Shown one piece after another: positions 1-6,068 of a DNA stretch of 9,781 nt. A program made the position numbers and the translations under genes. This DNA is from Ectopseudomonas composti (GTDB lineage Bacteria > Pseudomonadota > Gammaproteobacteria > Pseudomonadales > Pseudomonadaceae): positions 1-9,781 of the forward strand of contig CAMPIF010000126.1 of the NCBI GenBank assembly GCA_946886245.1, in the 5' to 3' direction. The notes below the pieces were generated by a model. The model was not told the origin of the DNA, searched no databases, and saw nothing but the letters and a program-made list of their open reading frames with translations. The stretch's first letter is position 1, and each line of letters opens with the position of its first letter.

Positions 1-77
1 CCATGGTCCACAAGGCGCCTGAGCGCGTTGAGCACGGTCCGACCCTGGCCCCTGTAGCGGCGCCCATCTGACCTCAT
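1..77 (-). other. possible start of a leftward gene cut by the window edge
   Basis: On the minus strand an ATG at 77-75 opens a frame that runs to position 1 without a stop, giving about 25 residues that begin MRSDGRRYRGQGRTVLNALR. The run rich in Arg and Leu could be the start of a small helical or DNA-binding protein, but I recognise no family. No clear Shine-Dalgarno sequence precedes the ATG. A plus-strand frame from 3 to 71 is also open and closed by TGA, so coding in either direction is uncertain. Treat this as a hint only. Confidence 0.2.
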
Positions 78-91
78 GGCGGAAACGCCAT
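76..91. other. short perfect hairpin with GAAA loop
   Basis: ATGGCG, GAAA, CGCCAT form a perfect 6-bp stem closed by a GNRA-type tetraloop. No T-run follows on either strand, so it is not a standard intrinsic terminator. It overlaps the possible minus-strand start at 77-75. It may be a chance structure or a small transcript-end element. Confidence 0.3.
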
Positions 92-165
92 CAACTCGAC
101 CAGTGGCGCGCATCGCTGCGAGTCGCTGGGTCGACAAGAATAACGTGTCGAATAGAGTCTCTAGG

Positions 166-741
166 ATGAGCAAAGCGCAACCTGAAACAGTAACACTTGT
201 CGTACGTCACCAAGTTCGCACTTGCCGCGTTCCACGCTACGAGTCCTGGTTGCGCAGAATCATCGCGACAGCCAGCCAATGCCCCGGACACCTGGGTGTC
301 GATGTGGTCCGTAGCCATCAGGCCAACATATCGCTGTTTACCTGCGTGCTGCGCTTCGCCCATCTGGAGCAATTGAAGAACTGGGTCAATTCAGAACAGC
401 GGCGCCTCTTGATCGCCGAAGTCGAACCCTTGCTGTATGCAAGTGACCAGATAGAAATAAGTCAGAATAATGAATTCTGGTTCGCTCCAGAGGCCGCAGA
501 CGCGCCACCACCAAAGTGGAAACAGGCCTGTGTCACCTTTCTCGTGATCCTCCCACTGAGCCTATTCTTACCGCTACTCTGGCAGCCCATATTTCAAGTC
601 GTTCCTTGGCTAGGGGGCTATCTGCCCAGCAACGTGCTGATCACATCGAGTATCGTCCTGCTGGTGGTATATCTATTCATGCCAATGGCCACGCGGTTAT
701 TCGCTGGCTGGCTTAGCAGCATTAACTCTTCAAATAGCTGA
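166..741 (+). CDS. ABM-fold (antibiotic biosynthesis monooxygenase-like) protein with two membrane helices
   Basis: The protein has 191 residues from the ATG at 166. Residues 1-105 look like the ferredoxin-like ABM fold (VTLVVRHQV strand, RYESWLRRI helix, CPGHLGVDVVR strand, a second strand-helix half ending in AEVEPLL). A short EFWF...PPPKWK linker leads to two hydrophobic segments at about 118-138 and 154-175, so the domain is probably held at the cytoplasmic face of the inner membrane. ABM-domain proteins include heme oxygenases, quinol monooxygenases and non-enzymatic relatives; this membrane-anchored subgroup has no assigned reaction that I know of. The open frame extends upstream to an ATG at 76, but those 30 residues do not resemble the family. 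The ribosome site before 166 is weak. It lies upstream of and parallel to a sensor kinase gene, which may or may not be co-transcribed. Confidence 0.8.
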   Translation: MSKAQPETVTLVVRHQVRTCRVPRYESWLRRIIATASQCPGHLGVDVVRSHQANISLFTCVLRFAHLEQLKNWVNSEQRRLLIAEVEPLLYASDQIEISQNNEFWFAPEAADAPPPKWKQACVTFLVILPLSLFLPLLWQPIFQVVPWLGGYLPSNVLITSSIVLLVVYLFMPMATRLFAGWLSSINSSNS

Positions 742-885
742 TTGACCAGAAACAGGCAGGCCCCCTGCTCACTAGTTGATCACTGAATAAATCTGTTGAC
801 TTGCCCGTCCCGCCAACTCGGCCATACAACCAGCATCCAACAATTGATTGAGCGCAGTATCAGATTGAAAGCGTCTAAGCTATTG
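742..885 (+). other. gap between ABM gene and sensor kinase, with weak hairpin
   Basis: GCAGG at 756-760 and CCTGC at 764-768 can pair around a CCC loop shortly after the ABM stop, but no T-run follows, so termination here is not supported. The kinase frame is already open from a TTG at 796, so part of this stretch would be coding if an upstream start is used. I see no convincing promoter. Confidence 0.35.
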
Positions 886-2979
886 ATGTCCTCCTTCATT
901 ACCACCCTCGCGACCATATGGACGTTGTGCTGCCTGACCTACAGTACATCAAGCCTCGCGGATGAAAACGATCTTGCGCAAATGGAGCACAGCAGCTGGA
1001 CTCTCAATAACAACCCAAGCAGACCGATCAGCGCCTTAACCAAAACACCCGACGGGTACCTGTGGCTGGCAACTCCAGGCGGACTCTATCGCTTCGATGG
1101 TTTGGACTTTCAGAACTACCGTATGCCAGACGGCGATGAACTGAGCTTCATTACTAGCTTGCTGGGGAGCGACGCCGGTCTCTGGATAGGAGATCGAAAT
1201 GGGGCTATTCATCTGATAACGGCCATGGATGAAGAACCCAGCCGCCTCGACCTGGGTCGAGGTCCTATCAACGCATTGGCGCAGACGGCTGACGGCAGCG
1301 TTTGGGCCGCCGCCAATCAGGGCCTGATGCGGTTTGATGGCAAGCGTTGGCAGCGACAGGCCAGTGCAGAAGGTTTCCTGGGCAAAAGTGCCTACAGTGT
1401 ATTCGTCGACAGCGCTGACCGCCTCTGGGTCGCCGACGAGCAGCGTCTCTACGTCCTCGCTCCTGGCGAAAGCAGGATGGAGGATACAGGTGTGCGCAGC
1501 CCATTCATCCGCCAGATGGCGCAGGCGAGTGACGGCGCATTATGGCTGATTGAGCCTGGTCGCAAGCGCCTGCTGAAGATCAAGACCGACCTGCCAGAAC
1601 TGCAGACTACCCCTGTCGCTATCAGCGAGGAAGCGATCTCCATATTGTTCGATCAGCATGGTTGCCTATGGCTGAGTACGGTGGGTGGTGGCCTATTTCA
1701 CGTGTCAACGCCCAACGAATCTGACCTTGAAGGTTTTAACCATATAGAGCAGTTTTCCTTGCTTGACGGGCTCAGGCACGAAATATCAGGTCCGTTACTT
1801 GAAGACGACGCAGGCAGCATATGGGCTGGCACCCAGACAGGACTCGACCGACTACGCGCCACGTTCACCTTGAAAACGCCTACGCCAGCAAAGGTCCGTA
1901 TCGAATCGCTTGAGGTGGACGGCAGGAGGGTCTCTCTGGAGCAAAAACCAAACCTTCCAGCAAAGATTCAAACGCTCGCCATTCAATTCAGTGCATTGAA
2001 TCTATTGGCCGCCGAAGATTCCGAGCTTGTTTATAGCTTGGAGGGTTATGATCACACGTGGCACAGGGCCGAGGGCGCGCGCCAAGTAACCTACAAGCTC
2101 CTCCCTGAAGGTGACTACCTATTCAGAGTACGTGTCCATAATCCTGACGGCACAGCCAGAGAATCGGTGTCTGAGTTAGGCTTTACTATTAATGCAAAAC
2201 TTTACCACCACCCGTTGTTCTTGTTAGCCGTATCGTGCCTTGTGATTATCGTGCTGCGCCTGGTCTATCGCATGAATTTACAGCTGACAGCCGATCGGTT
2301 ACGCGCACGCCTGGAAGAACGCCACCTTGAACGTGAGCGCATTGCTCGCGACCTTCACGACACCTTGCTCCAAGGTGTGCAAGGCTTGATGCTGCATGTG
2401 CAGGCCGCAGTGGACAGCCTGCCCGCAGAGCTGACAGCCAGGGCAAAGTTGGATGCGGCCATGGATCGTATCGACCAAGTCATTAGCGAAGGCCGCGACA
2501 GAGTCAGTAACTTACGCATCCAAATCTACGCCTGCGAGGATTTGCCCCAAGCGTTGAAAGATCTGGAACATGCCTCGAGCCAAAACGGTATTTCCTACAA
2601 CGTTGTGATCAACGGTTCCCCGCGCAATCTCCACCCGGTGGCATATGACGAAATATATCTAATAGCGCGCGAAGCCATCAGCAATGCATTTCAACACGCA
2701 CAGGCACGTTCAATCCGGGTAGAGCTGGAATACGGTGAGCGCGCATTCAAACTGAGTGTAGTTGACGATGGCCAAGGCATTCTCGTCGAGCAGAGGAACA
2801 CGGCCCTGCCCAACGACCGATGGGGGCTGATCGGGATGTACGAGCGCGCCTCAAAAATCGGCGGCACGCTTATCATTCGTAGCGTCCTGAATGGAGGAAG
2901 CGAGGTTAAATTCACCCTTCCAGCACAACTGGCCTACCCCCGCAAGAACATATTAAAATCCATTCGTTATCACGGATAG
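886..2979 (+). CDS. sensor histidine kinase with periplasmic seven-bladed propeller and Y_Y_Y domain
   Basis: This 697-residue membrane sensor kinase probably phosphorylates the regulator encoded just downstream. A signal peptide spans 1-25 (ending SSLA, then DEN). About 38-324 hold seven propeller-type repeats of the pattern 'I..L....DG.LW.....GL.R', followed by a Y_Y_Y domain to about 420. A single helix (about 443-461) leads to a HisKA_3 dimerisation domain, ERERIARDLHDTLLQ with phospho-acceptor His491. The HATPase domain has N-box Asn600, G1 motif DDGQGI at 627-632 and G2 motif GLIGM at 647-651, so all key catalytic elements are present. Relatives often carry two propellers (14 repeats); this one has a single seven-repeat set. 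The ATG at 886 has only a weak TAAG upstream. TTG at 865 would add KASK before the hydrophobic core, giving a better signal-peptide n-region, and the frame is open back to TTG 796. The ligand is unknown. Confidence 0.9.
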   Translation: MSSFITTLATIWTLCCLTYSTSSLADENDLAQMEHSSWTLNNNPSRPISALTKTPDGYLWLATPGGLYRFDGLDFQNYRMPDGDELSFITSLLGSDAGLWIGDRNGAIHLITAMDEEPSRLDLGRGPINALAQTADGSVWAAANQGLMRFDGKRWQRQASAEGFLGKSAYSVFVDSADRLWVADEQRLYVLAPGESRMEDTGVRSPFIRQMAQASDGALWLIEPGRKRLLKIKTDLPELQTTPVAISEEAISILFDQHGCLWLSTVGGGLFHVSTPNESDLEGFNHIEQFSLLDGLRHEISGPLLEDDAGSIWAGTQTGLDRLRATFTLKTPTPAKVRIESLEVDGRRVSLEQKPNLPAKIQTLAIQFSALNLLAAEDSELVYSLEGYDHTWHRAEGARQVTYKLLPEGDYLFRVRVHNPDGTARESVSELGFTINAKLYHHPLFLLAVSCLVIIVLRLVYRMNLQLTADRLRARLEERHLERERIARDLHDTLLQGVQGLMLHVQAAVDSLPAELTARAKLDAAMDRIDQVISEGRDRVSNLRIQIYACEDLPQALKDLEHASSQNGISYNVVINGSPRNLHPVAYDEIYLIAREAISNAFQHAQARSIRVELEYGERAFKLSVVDDGQGILVEQRNTALPNDRWGLIGMYERASKIGGTLIIRSVLNGGSEVKFTLPAQLAYPRKNILKSIRYHG

Positions 2980-3001
2980 ACAACATAGATAGACAACACT
3001 G
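2976..3001 (+). repeat. 13-nt imperfect tandem repeat between kinase and regulator
   Basis: ATAGACAACATAG (2976-2988) is followed directly by ATAGACAACACTG (2989-3001), 11 of 13 positions identical. The first copy contains the kinase stop codon and the second abuts the ATG of the response regulator. The pair fills nearly the whole spacer and leaves no recognisable Shine-Dalgarno sequence for the regulator. Confidence 0.75.
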
Positions 3002-3655
3002 ATGACCCCCTTGCACCCCGTTCGTGTTCTAGTCGTCGACGACCACCCCTTACTACGAGAAGGTATCGCGGCATTAATATCAAATCACGATGACATCGAA
3101 CTAGCGGCCGAGGCCAAAGATGGAGTCGAAGCCATAGAGTGTTACCGCCGGGTACGCCCAGATGTCGTCTTGATGGACCTACAGATGCCGCGAATGAACG
3201 GAATTGAGAGTATTCAAGCTATACGCAGCGAATATCCAGAAGCGCGCATCGCGGTGCTCACCACCTACAGCGGCGATGCCAGAACCTTGATTGCAATAAA
3301 GTCCGGCGCGCAGGCCTACATACTGAAGAACGGACTTCGAAAAGAGCTCATAGACACCATTCGCTATGTCGCGGCCGGCAGACGCTACATTCCTGTCGAG
3401 ATAACGAACCAACTGGCTGAATACATCGATCAAGAATGCCTGACGAATCGAGAGATCGCCATATTACAAGCCACTGCCCTAGGCTATTCCAATCGCGAAA
3501 TATCTTCACGCTTACACATCACCGAAGAGACAGTCAAAGGGCACATGAAGTTAATCATGCGCAAGCTAGGCGCGAGAAACCGCACGCACGCAGTCGCCAT
3601 TGGAGTAAAACGCGGAATCATTGATGCGATGACTGCACTCCAGCACTGGCGCTGA
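3002..3655 (+). CDS. NarL/FixJ-family response regulator
   Basis: This 217-residue cytoplasmic transcription regulator is the presumed partner of the kinase 22 nt upstream. The receiver domain (about 7-125) carries the acidic pair Asp13-Asp14, phospho-acceptor Asp59 in VLMDLQMP, the switch Thr87/Thr88 in AVLTTYSG and Lys109 in YILKNG. The C-terminal LuxR-type helix-turn-helix (about 145-205) begins CLTNREIAILQ and has the recognition region SNREISSRLHITEETVKGHM. Length and residue layout are normal for the family and no key residue is missing. The start lacks a clear Shine-Dalgarno sequence, so translation may be coupled to the kinase. Codon use is relatively AT-rich with many ATA, TTA, CTA and AGA codons. 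Target genes cannot be read from the window; the system's own promoter and the upstream ABM gene are candidates. Confidence 0.95.
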   Translation: MTPLHPVRVLVVDDHPLLREGIAALISNHDDIELAAEAKDGVEAIECYRRVRPDVVLMDLQMPRMNGIESIQAIRSEYPEARIAVLTTYSGDARTLIAIKSGAQAYILKNGLRKELIDTIRYVAAGRRYIPVEITNQLAEYIDQECLTNREIAILQATALGYSNREISSRLHITEETVKGHMKLIMRKLGARNRTHAVAIGVKRGIIDAMTALQHWR

Positions 3656-4068
3656 AGAACTCTTTTTGACCACTCCTGGCCCCCCCTCACACTCGTTGCC
3701 CGCCGTTCCAGAGAGGTCACTTCACAACTGAATCGCCCCGGTTTCGTAGGCATCGCCGGCCTGTCAGCGACAGCTCAAGTCCGTGATGAGCAGATCTCCC
3801 CGCGCGCGCGGCGGCTGCTCCGGTAGAAGGCCCTGCAGTAGCGAAATCATCTCACCGCTCTCGGTAGCCGAATACGCTCAAACTTCGACTCATGCCCTTT
3901 GCTCAGCGTTGACCTGAGCGCCCCTTGCCTGGTGCTGCGTTGACTGACCAGGTGCGGTACCGATCTGAGTCGGGCACTGCTGATCAATTCAACTCCTGGC
4001 TGTCCTCGCACCCGACCGTCGGATCATCAACACCTAGGGCTGATCGTGCCGCTCGATTTGCAATGTGT
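3656..4068. other. 413-nt gap without a convincing gene
   Basis: Only short frames occur here, for example a 38-codon plus-strand frame from the ATG at 3786 and a minus-strand frame beginning MISLLQGLLPEQPPRARGDL that ends after about 28 codons. Neither resembles a family I know. The stretch separates the rightward two-component genes from the leftward exporter gene, so both transcripts should end here. I find no hairpin with a T-run. A sequence resembling an insertion-sequence end lies at 3729-3752. Confidence 0.5.
3729..3752. mobile_element. possible remnant of an IS3-family terminal repeat
   Basis: The 24 nt at 3729-3752 begin with TGAATCGCCCCGG and continue into a TTTCGTAGGCA-like tail. 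Ends starting TGAAxCGCCCCGG are typical, to my recollection, of some IS3-family elements in pseudomonads. No transposase frame and no matching inverted copy is visible nearby, so at most this is a scar. The match is from memory and was not searched. Confidence 0.25.
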
Positions 4069-5028
4069 TCACGATGTTCCGCTGGCTCGTGTCTTCAAAA
4101 CAGCAAGGAGAATGCCTGCAGAGATCGCAAGCACCCCAGCAATGAGACTCGTGCTCAAGGTTTCTCCCAACCAGAGCACTGAGCTAATCAGGCCCACCAG
4201 CGGCACACCCAACATAGCCAGTGACATGCTGGTAGCCGGTAGCCACATGCTCGCGGCGTTGACTGCGCAGAAGCAAAAAGCCGTAGCCAGCGGGCCGACG
4301 AACAAAACGATCTGCCAGAACGTCATTGAGCCATCGCCCGTGAACGGTCCTTCGACGATTGGTGCGAGCACCAGCAGGGGAACTGTCGCAACGAGCATCT
4401 GCCAGGGGGCAAGCTCGTAGGCCGTCGCGCGTACTTTGGCGTAGCGCAGGTGCAGGATACACAGCGCCCAGCACGCTGATGCAACCAGCAACATCAGGTT
4501 AGCGCGCACCAGGTTCGCATTGTTCCAATCAAGCGCCAGTGGATTGAACAAGACACCTACACCGAGCATGCCAAGGCCTGCCCCGAGGAGCTGACGAGGA
4601 GCCAGACGCTCACGAAAGACAAGCACAGCCAAGGGTGTCACCCACAGCGGAGTCGTATAGGCGAGCACAGCCGAGCGCCCCGCAGGAAGGTCCGCCATGG
4701 CCAGCGCACCGAGCAGTGTGAAGGCAAGCATCTGCAACAGACCGACACTGAGCAAGAGCGGCAAATCGCGCCCACGGGGTCGGTACAGGGTGCCGGTCGC
4801 CAACTGCAGAAGGAACAGGCACAAGGCACCGAGTGCGAAGCGGCTGGCAGAGAACCAGACGGGCGTGACGTGACCAAGCCCCGCCTTCATGACCGGCCAG
4901 TTGATGCCCCAAACCAGAATCGCCAAGAGCAGCAGCGCCATACCCTTGACTCGAGGGGTCAGCAAACCCTGCCCGGATACGGGAGCGTTTCGTGGCTTGA
5001 TACTCAGGTTTTGTGGGCAGGTCGTCAC
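4069..5028 (-). CDS. DMT-superfamily (EamA) transporter, probable metabolite exporter
   Basis: This 319-residue inner-membrane protein has about ten hydrophobic segments, near residues 28-46, 57-77, 90-110, 118-137, 148-163, 176-193, 208-224, 238-258, 266-287 and 294-311. They form two EamA-type halves, with the conserved WGINWPVMK in helix 1 and the LGETLS loop before the last helix. EamA proteins commonly export amino acids or related metabolites; the substrate here is not determinable. The start is GTG at 5028-5026, supported by AGGAGG five nt upstream. The roughly 25-residue N-terminal tail is slightly long for the family. The gene is divergent from an Lrp/AsnC regulator and shares its control region, which suggests that the regulator senses the exported compound. 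No terminator with a T-run is visible after the stop. Confidence 0.9.
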   Translation of the reverse strand: MTTCPQNLSIKPRNAPVSGQGLLTPRVKGMALLLLAILVWGINWPVMKAGLGHVTPVWFSASRFALGALCLFLLQLATGTLYRPRGRDLPLLLSVGLLQMLAFTLLGALAMADLPAGRSAVLAYTTPLWVTPLAVLVFRERLAPRQLLGAGLGMLGVGVLFNPLALDWNNANLVRANLMLLVASACWALCILHLRYAKVRATAYELAPWQMLVATVPLLVLAPIVEGPFTGDGSMTFWQIVLFVGPLATAFCFCAVNAASMWLPATSMSLAMLGVPLVGLISSVLWLGETLSTSLIAGVLAISAGILLAVLKTRASGTS

Positions 5029-5033
5029 GCTGA

Positions 5034-5039
5034 CCTCCT
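5034..5039 (-). promoter_or_regulatory. ribosome binding site of the EamA exporter
   Basis: Reading leftward, AGGAGG stands five nt before the GTG at 5028-5026. This strong match decides the non-ATG start. Confidence 0.8.
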
Positions 5040-5100
5040 CAAGCAGTTGGTGGATGCAGAACAGCCTAATGCGCCCGAGGCAGAGAAACTTTCCTAATCG

Positions 5101-5151
5101 ACCTTGAAAAAGGTAAAAATACAGTTAAATATTCTTTTGAATTTTACTTTT
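5101..5151. promoter_or_regulatory. AT-rich divergent control region with imperfect inverted repeat
   Basis: This stretch is strikingly A/T-rich compared with its surroundings. AAAAGGTAAAA at 5108-5118 is mirrored by TTTTACTTTT at 5142-5151 (inverse AAAAGTAAAA), with one extra G in the left arm and the centre near 5130. AT-rich imperfect palindromes are usual Lrp/AsnC operators. For rightward transcription, TTGAAA at 5104-5109 could be a -35 element, but no good -10 follows at standard spacing. The right arm ends just before the regulator's Shine-Dalgarno, which would suit autorepression. The function is inferred from position and symmetry. Confidence 0.5.
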
Positions 5152-5155
5152 GGAG
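5152..5155 (+). promoter_or_regulatory. ribosome binding site of the Lrp/AsnC gene
   Basis: GGAG stands only one nt before the ATG at 5157 but ten nt before the ATG at 5166. The spacing favours 5166 as the true start. Confidence 0.6.
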
Positions 5156-5165
5156 AATGAACCTG

Positions 5166-5651
5166 ATGCGCAAGCTGGATCGGACCGACATCGGAATTCT
5201 CAATCGGCTGCAGGAGAATGCGCGCATAACCAATGCCGAACTGGCGCGTGCGGTCAATCTTTCGTCTACCCCCTGCTTCAATCGGGTCAAGGCCATGGAG
5301 GAGCTTGGCTTGATTCGTCAACAGGTCACGCTGCTGGCCCCCGAGTTGCTGGGGCTGCATGTCAACGTGTTCATTCATGTCAGCCTGGAAAAACAGGTGG
5401 TCGATGCGCTGGCGCGTTTCGAAAGTGCCATTGCCGAGCGGCCGGAGGTGATGGAGTGCTATTTGATGACAGGGGACGCCGATTACTTGCTACGCGTGCT
5501 AGTGCCTGACATTCAGGCACTGGAGCGCTTCATCCTTAACCATCTGACCAAAATTCCCGGCGTCGCGAACATTCGCTCGAGCTTTGCACTGAAGCAGGTA
5601 CGTTACAAGACGGCGCTGCCATTGCCGCCCAATGGGTTGGTGGTGGGATAA
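5166..5651 (+). CDS. Lrp/AsnC-family transcriptional regulator
   Basis: This 161-residue DNA-binding protein senses a small metabolite, in this family usually an amino acid. The N-terminal winged helix (about 4-63) opens with the hallmark [20 protein letters not shown] and has the recognition segment [20 protein letters not shown]; Phe38 stands where many relatives have Trp. The C-terminal RAM ligand-binding and oligomerisation domain (about 67-140) has the typical turn [11 protein letters not shown] at 101-111. Length is normal for the family. The start at 5166 is preferred over the ATG at 5157 on Shine-Dalgarno spacing and because family members begin shortly before KLDxxD. The gene faces away from the EamA exporter across an AT-rich palindromic region, so it probably controls both the exporter and itself. 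Confidence 0.93.
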   Translation: MRKLDRTDIGILNRLQENARITNAELARAVNLSSTPCFNRVKAMEELGLIRQQVTLLAPELLGLHVNVFIHVSLEKQVVDALARFESAIAERPEVMECYLMTGDADYLLRVLVPDIQALERFILNHLTKIPGVANIRSSFALKQVRYKTALPLPPNGLVVG

Positions 5652-5661
5652 CGCGGAACCT

Positions 5662-5679
5662 GTGAGCGTGCTCGCTCAC
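5662..5679. repeat. REP-like hairpin after the Lrp gene
   Basis: GTGAGCG and CGCTCAC pair perfectly (7 bp) around TGCT, 10 nt after the stop codon of the Lrp gene. No T-run follows. The GAGC...GCTC core resembles the short palindromic REP units scattered between genes in pseudomonads. It may stabilise or end the lrp transcript. Confidence 0.5.
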
Positions 5680-5910
5680 CCTGCGTGTATGGGTTGGTAT
5701 CTTGCCGCTGCCAGGACGACGTGGGCTTTTGCCGATCGGGTGGGGGTAACGCCGAGCGGCTCTCGTAATCCCCGCGCAAGCGCCCTCGATACGCGGCAGC
5801 TCGTGAACAGGGCGCAGACAGATAGCCGCGGCCCGAAACGCTGGCGGCGTGACCAACGGCAAACCGGAGCCATTTGAACGAGCCGCTTGCGTGGGCATGT
5901 CAGGGATCGG

Positions 5911-5931
5911 CGCCCCCAGACGTTTGGGGCG
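5911..5931. other. GC-rich hairpin downstream of the acyl-CoA ligase gene
   Basis: CGCCCC at 5911-5916 pairs with GGGGCG at 5926-5931. The stem could extend by an A-T pair if one C is bulged. It lies about 140 nt beyond the ligase stop in the direction of transcription. No T-run follows on the minus strand, so it is a candidate 3'-end structure and not a typical intrinsic terminator. Confidence 0.3.
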
Positions 5932-6068
5932 AATACCTCGATCGCACTGATCACTCCCCTATCCACAGCGTTCCTCAAGGCCCGCTGTGATGCCAGTCGA
6001 GACGGGGGGTTGTACCCAGCCTCCCGCAGACGCGCAAGCACTCCGAGCGCCCGCAGCCCTGTGATTTG

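Larger units (their letters stand above)
5652..6068. other. 417-nt gap with hairpins and a doubtful open frame
   Basis: The gap lies between the ends of the Lrp gene and the leftward acyl-CoA ligase gene. On the minus strand a frame is open from 6041 to 5676 (121 codons), beginning MLARLREAGYNPPSRLASQR and rich in Arg, Ala and Pro. I recognise no domain, see no ribosome site, and suspect a non-coding or decayed sequence. Two hairpins are listed separately. No RNA gene is recognised. Confidence 0.4.

Noticed and set aside
76..165. 30-residue N-terminal extension of the ABM protein
   Set aside because: The extension shows no family resemblance and no ribosome site precedes the ATG at 76; the ABM fold begins soon after the ATG at 166.
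756..768. intrinsic terminator after the ABM gene
   Set aside because: The stem is only 5 bp with a 3-nt loop and no T-run follows.
796..885. upstream TTG start for the sensor kinase
   Set aside because: It would put about 30 extra residues before the signal peptide and has no Shine-Dalgarno. The TTG at 865 remains a real alternative to the ATG at 886.
4046..4420. 124-codon plus-strand frame at the exporter 3' end
   Set aside because: Antisense to the EamA exporter, low-complexity translation, no support.
5536..5898. 120-codon minus-strand frame overlapping the end of lrp
   Set aside because: It overlaps a well-supported gene on the other strand, lacks a ribosome site and shows no known domain.
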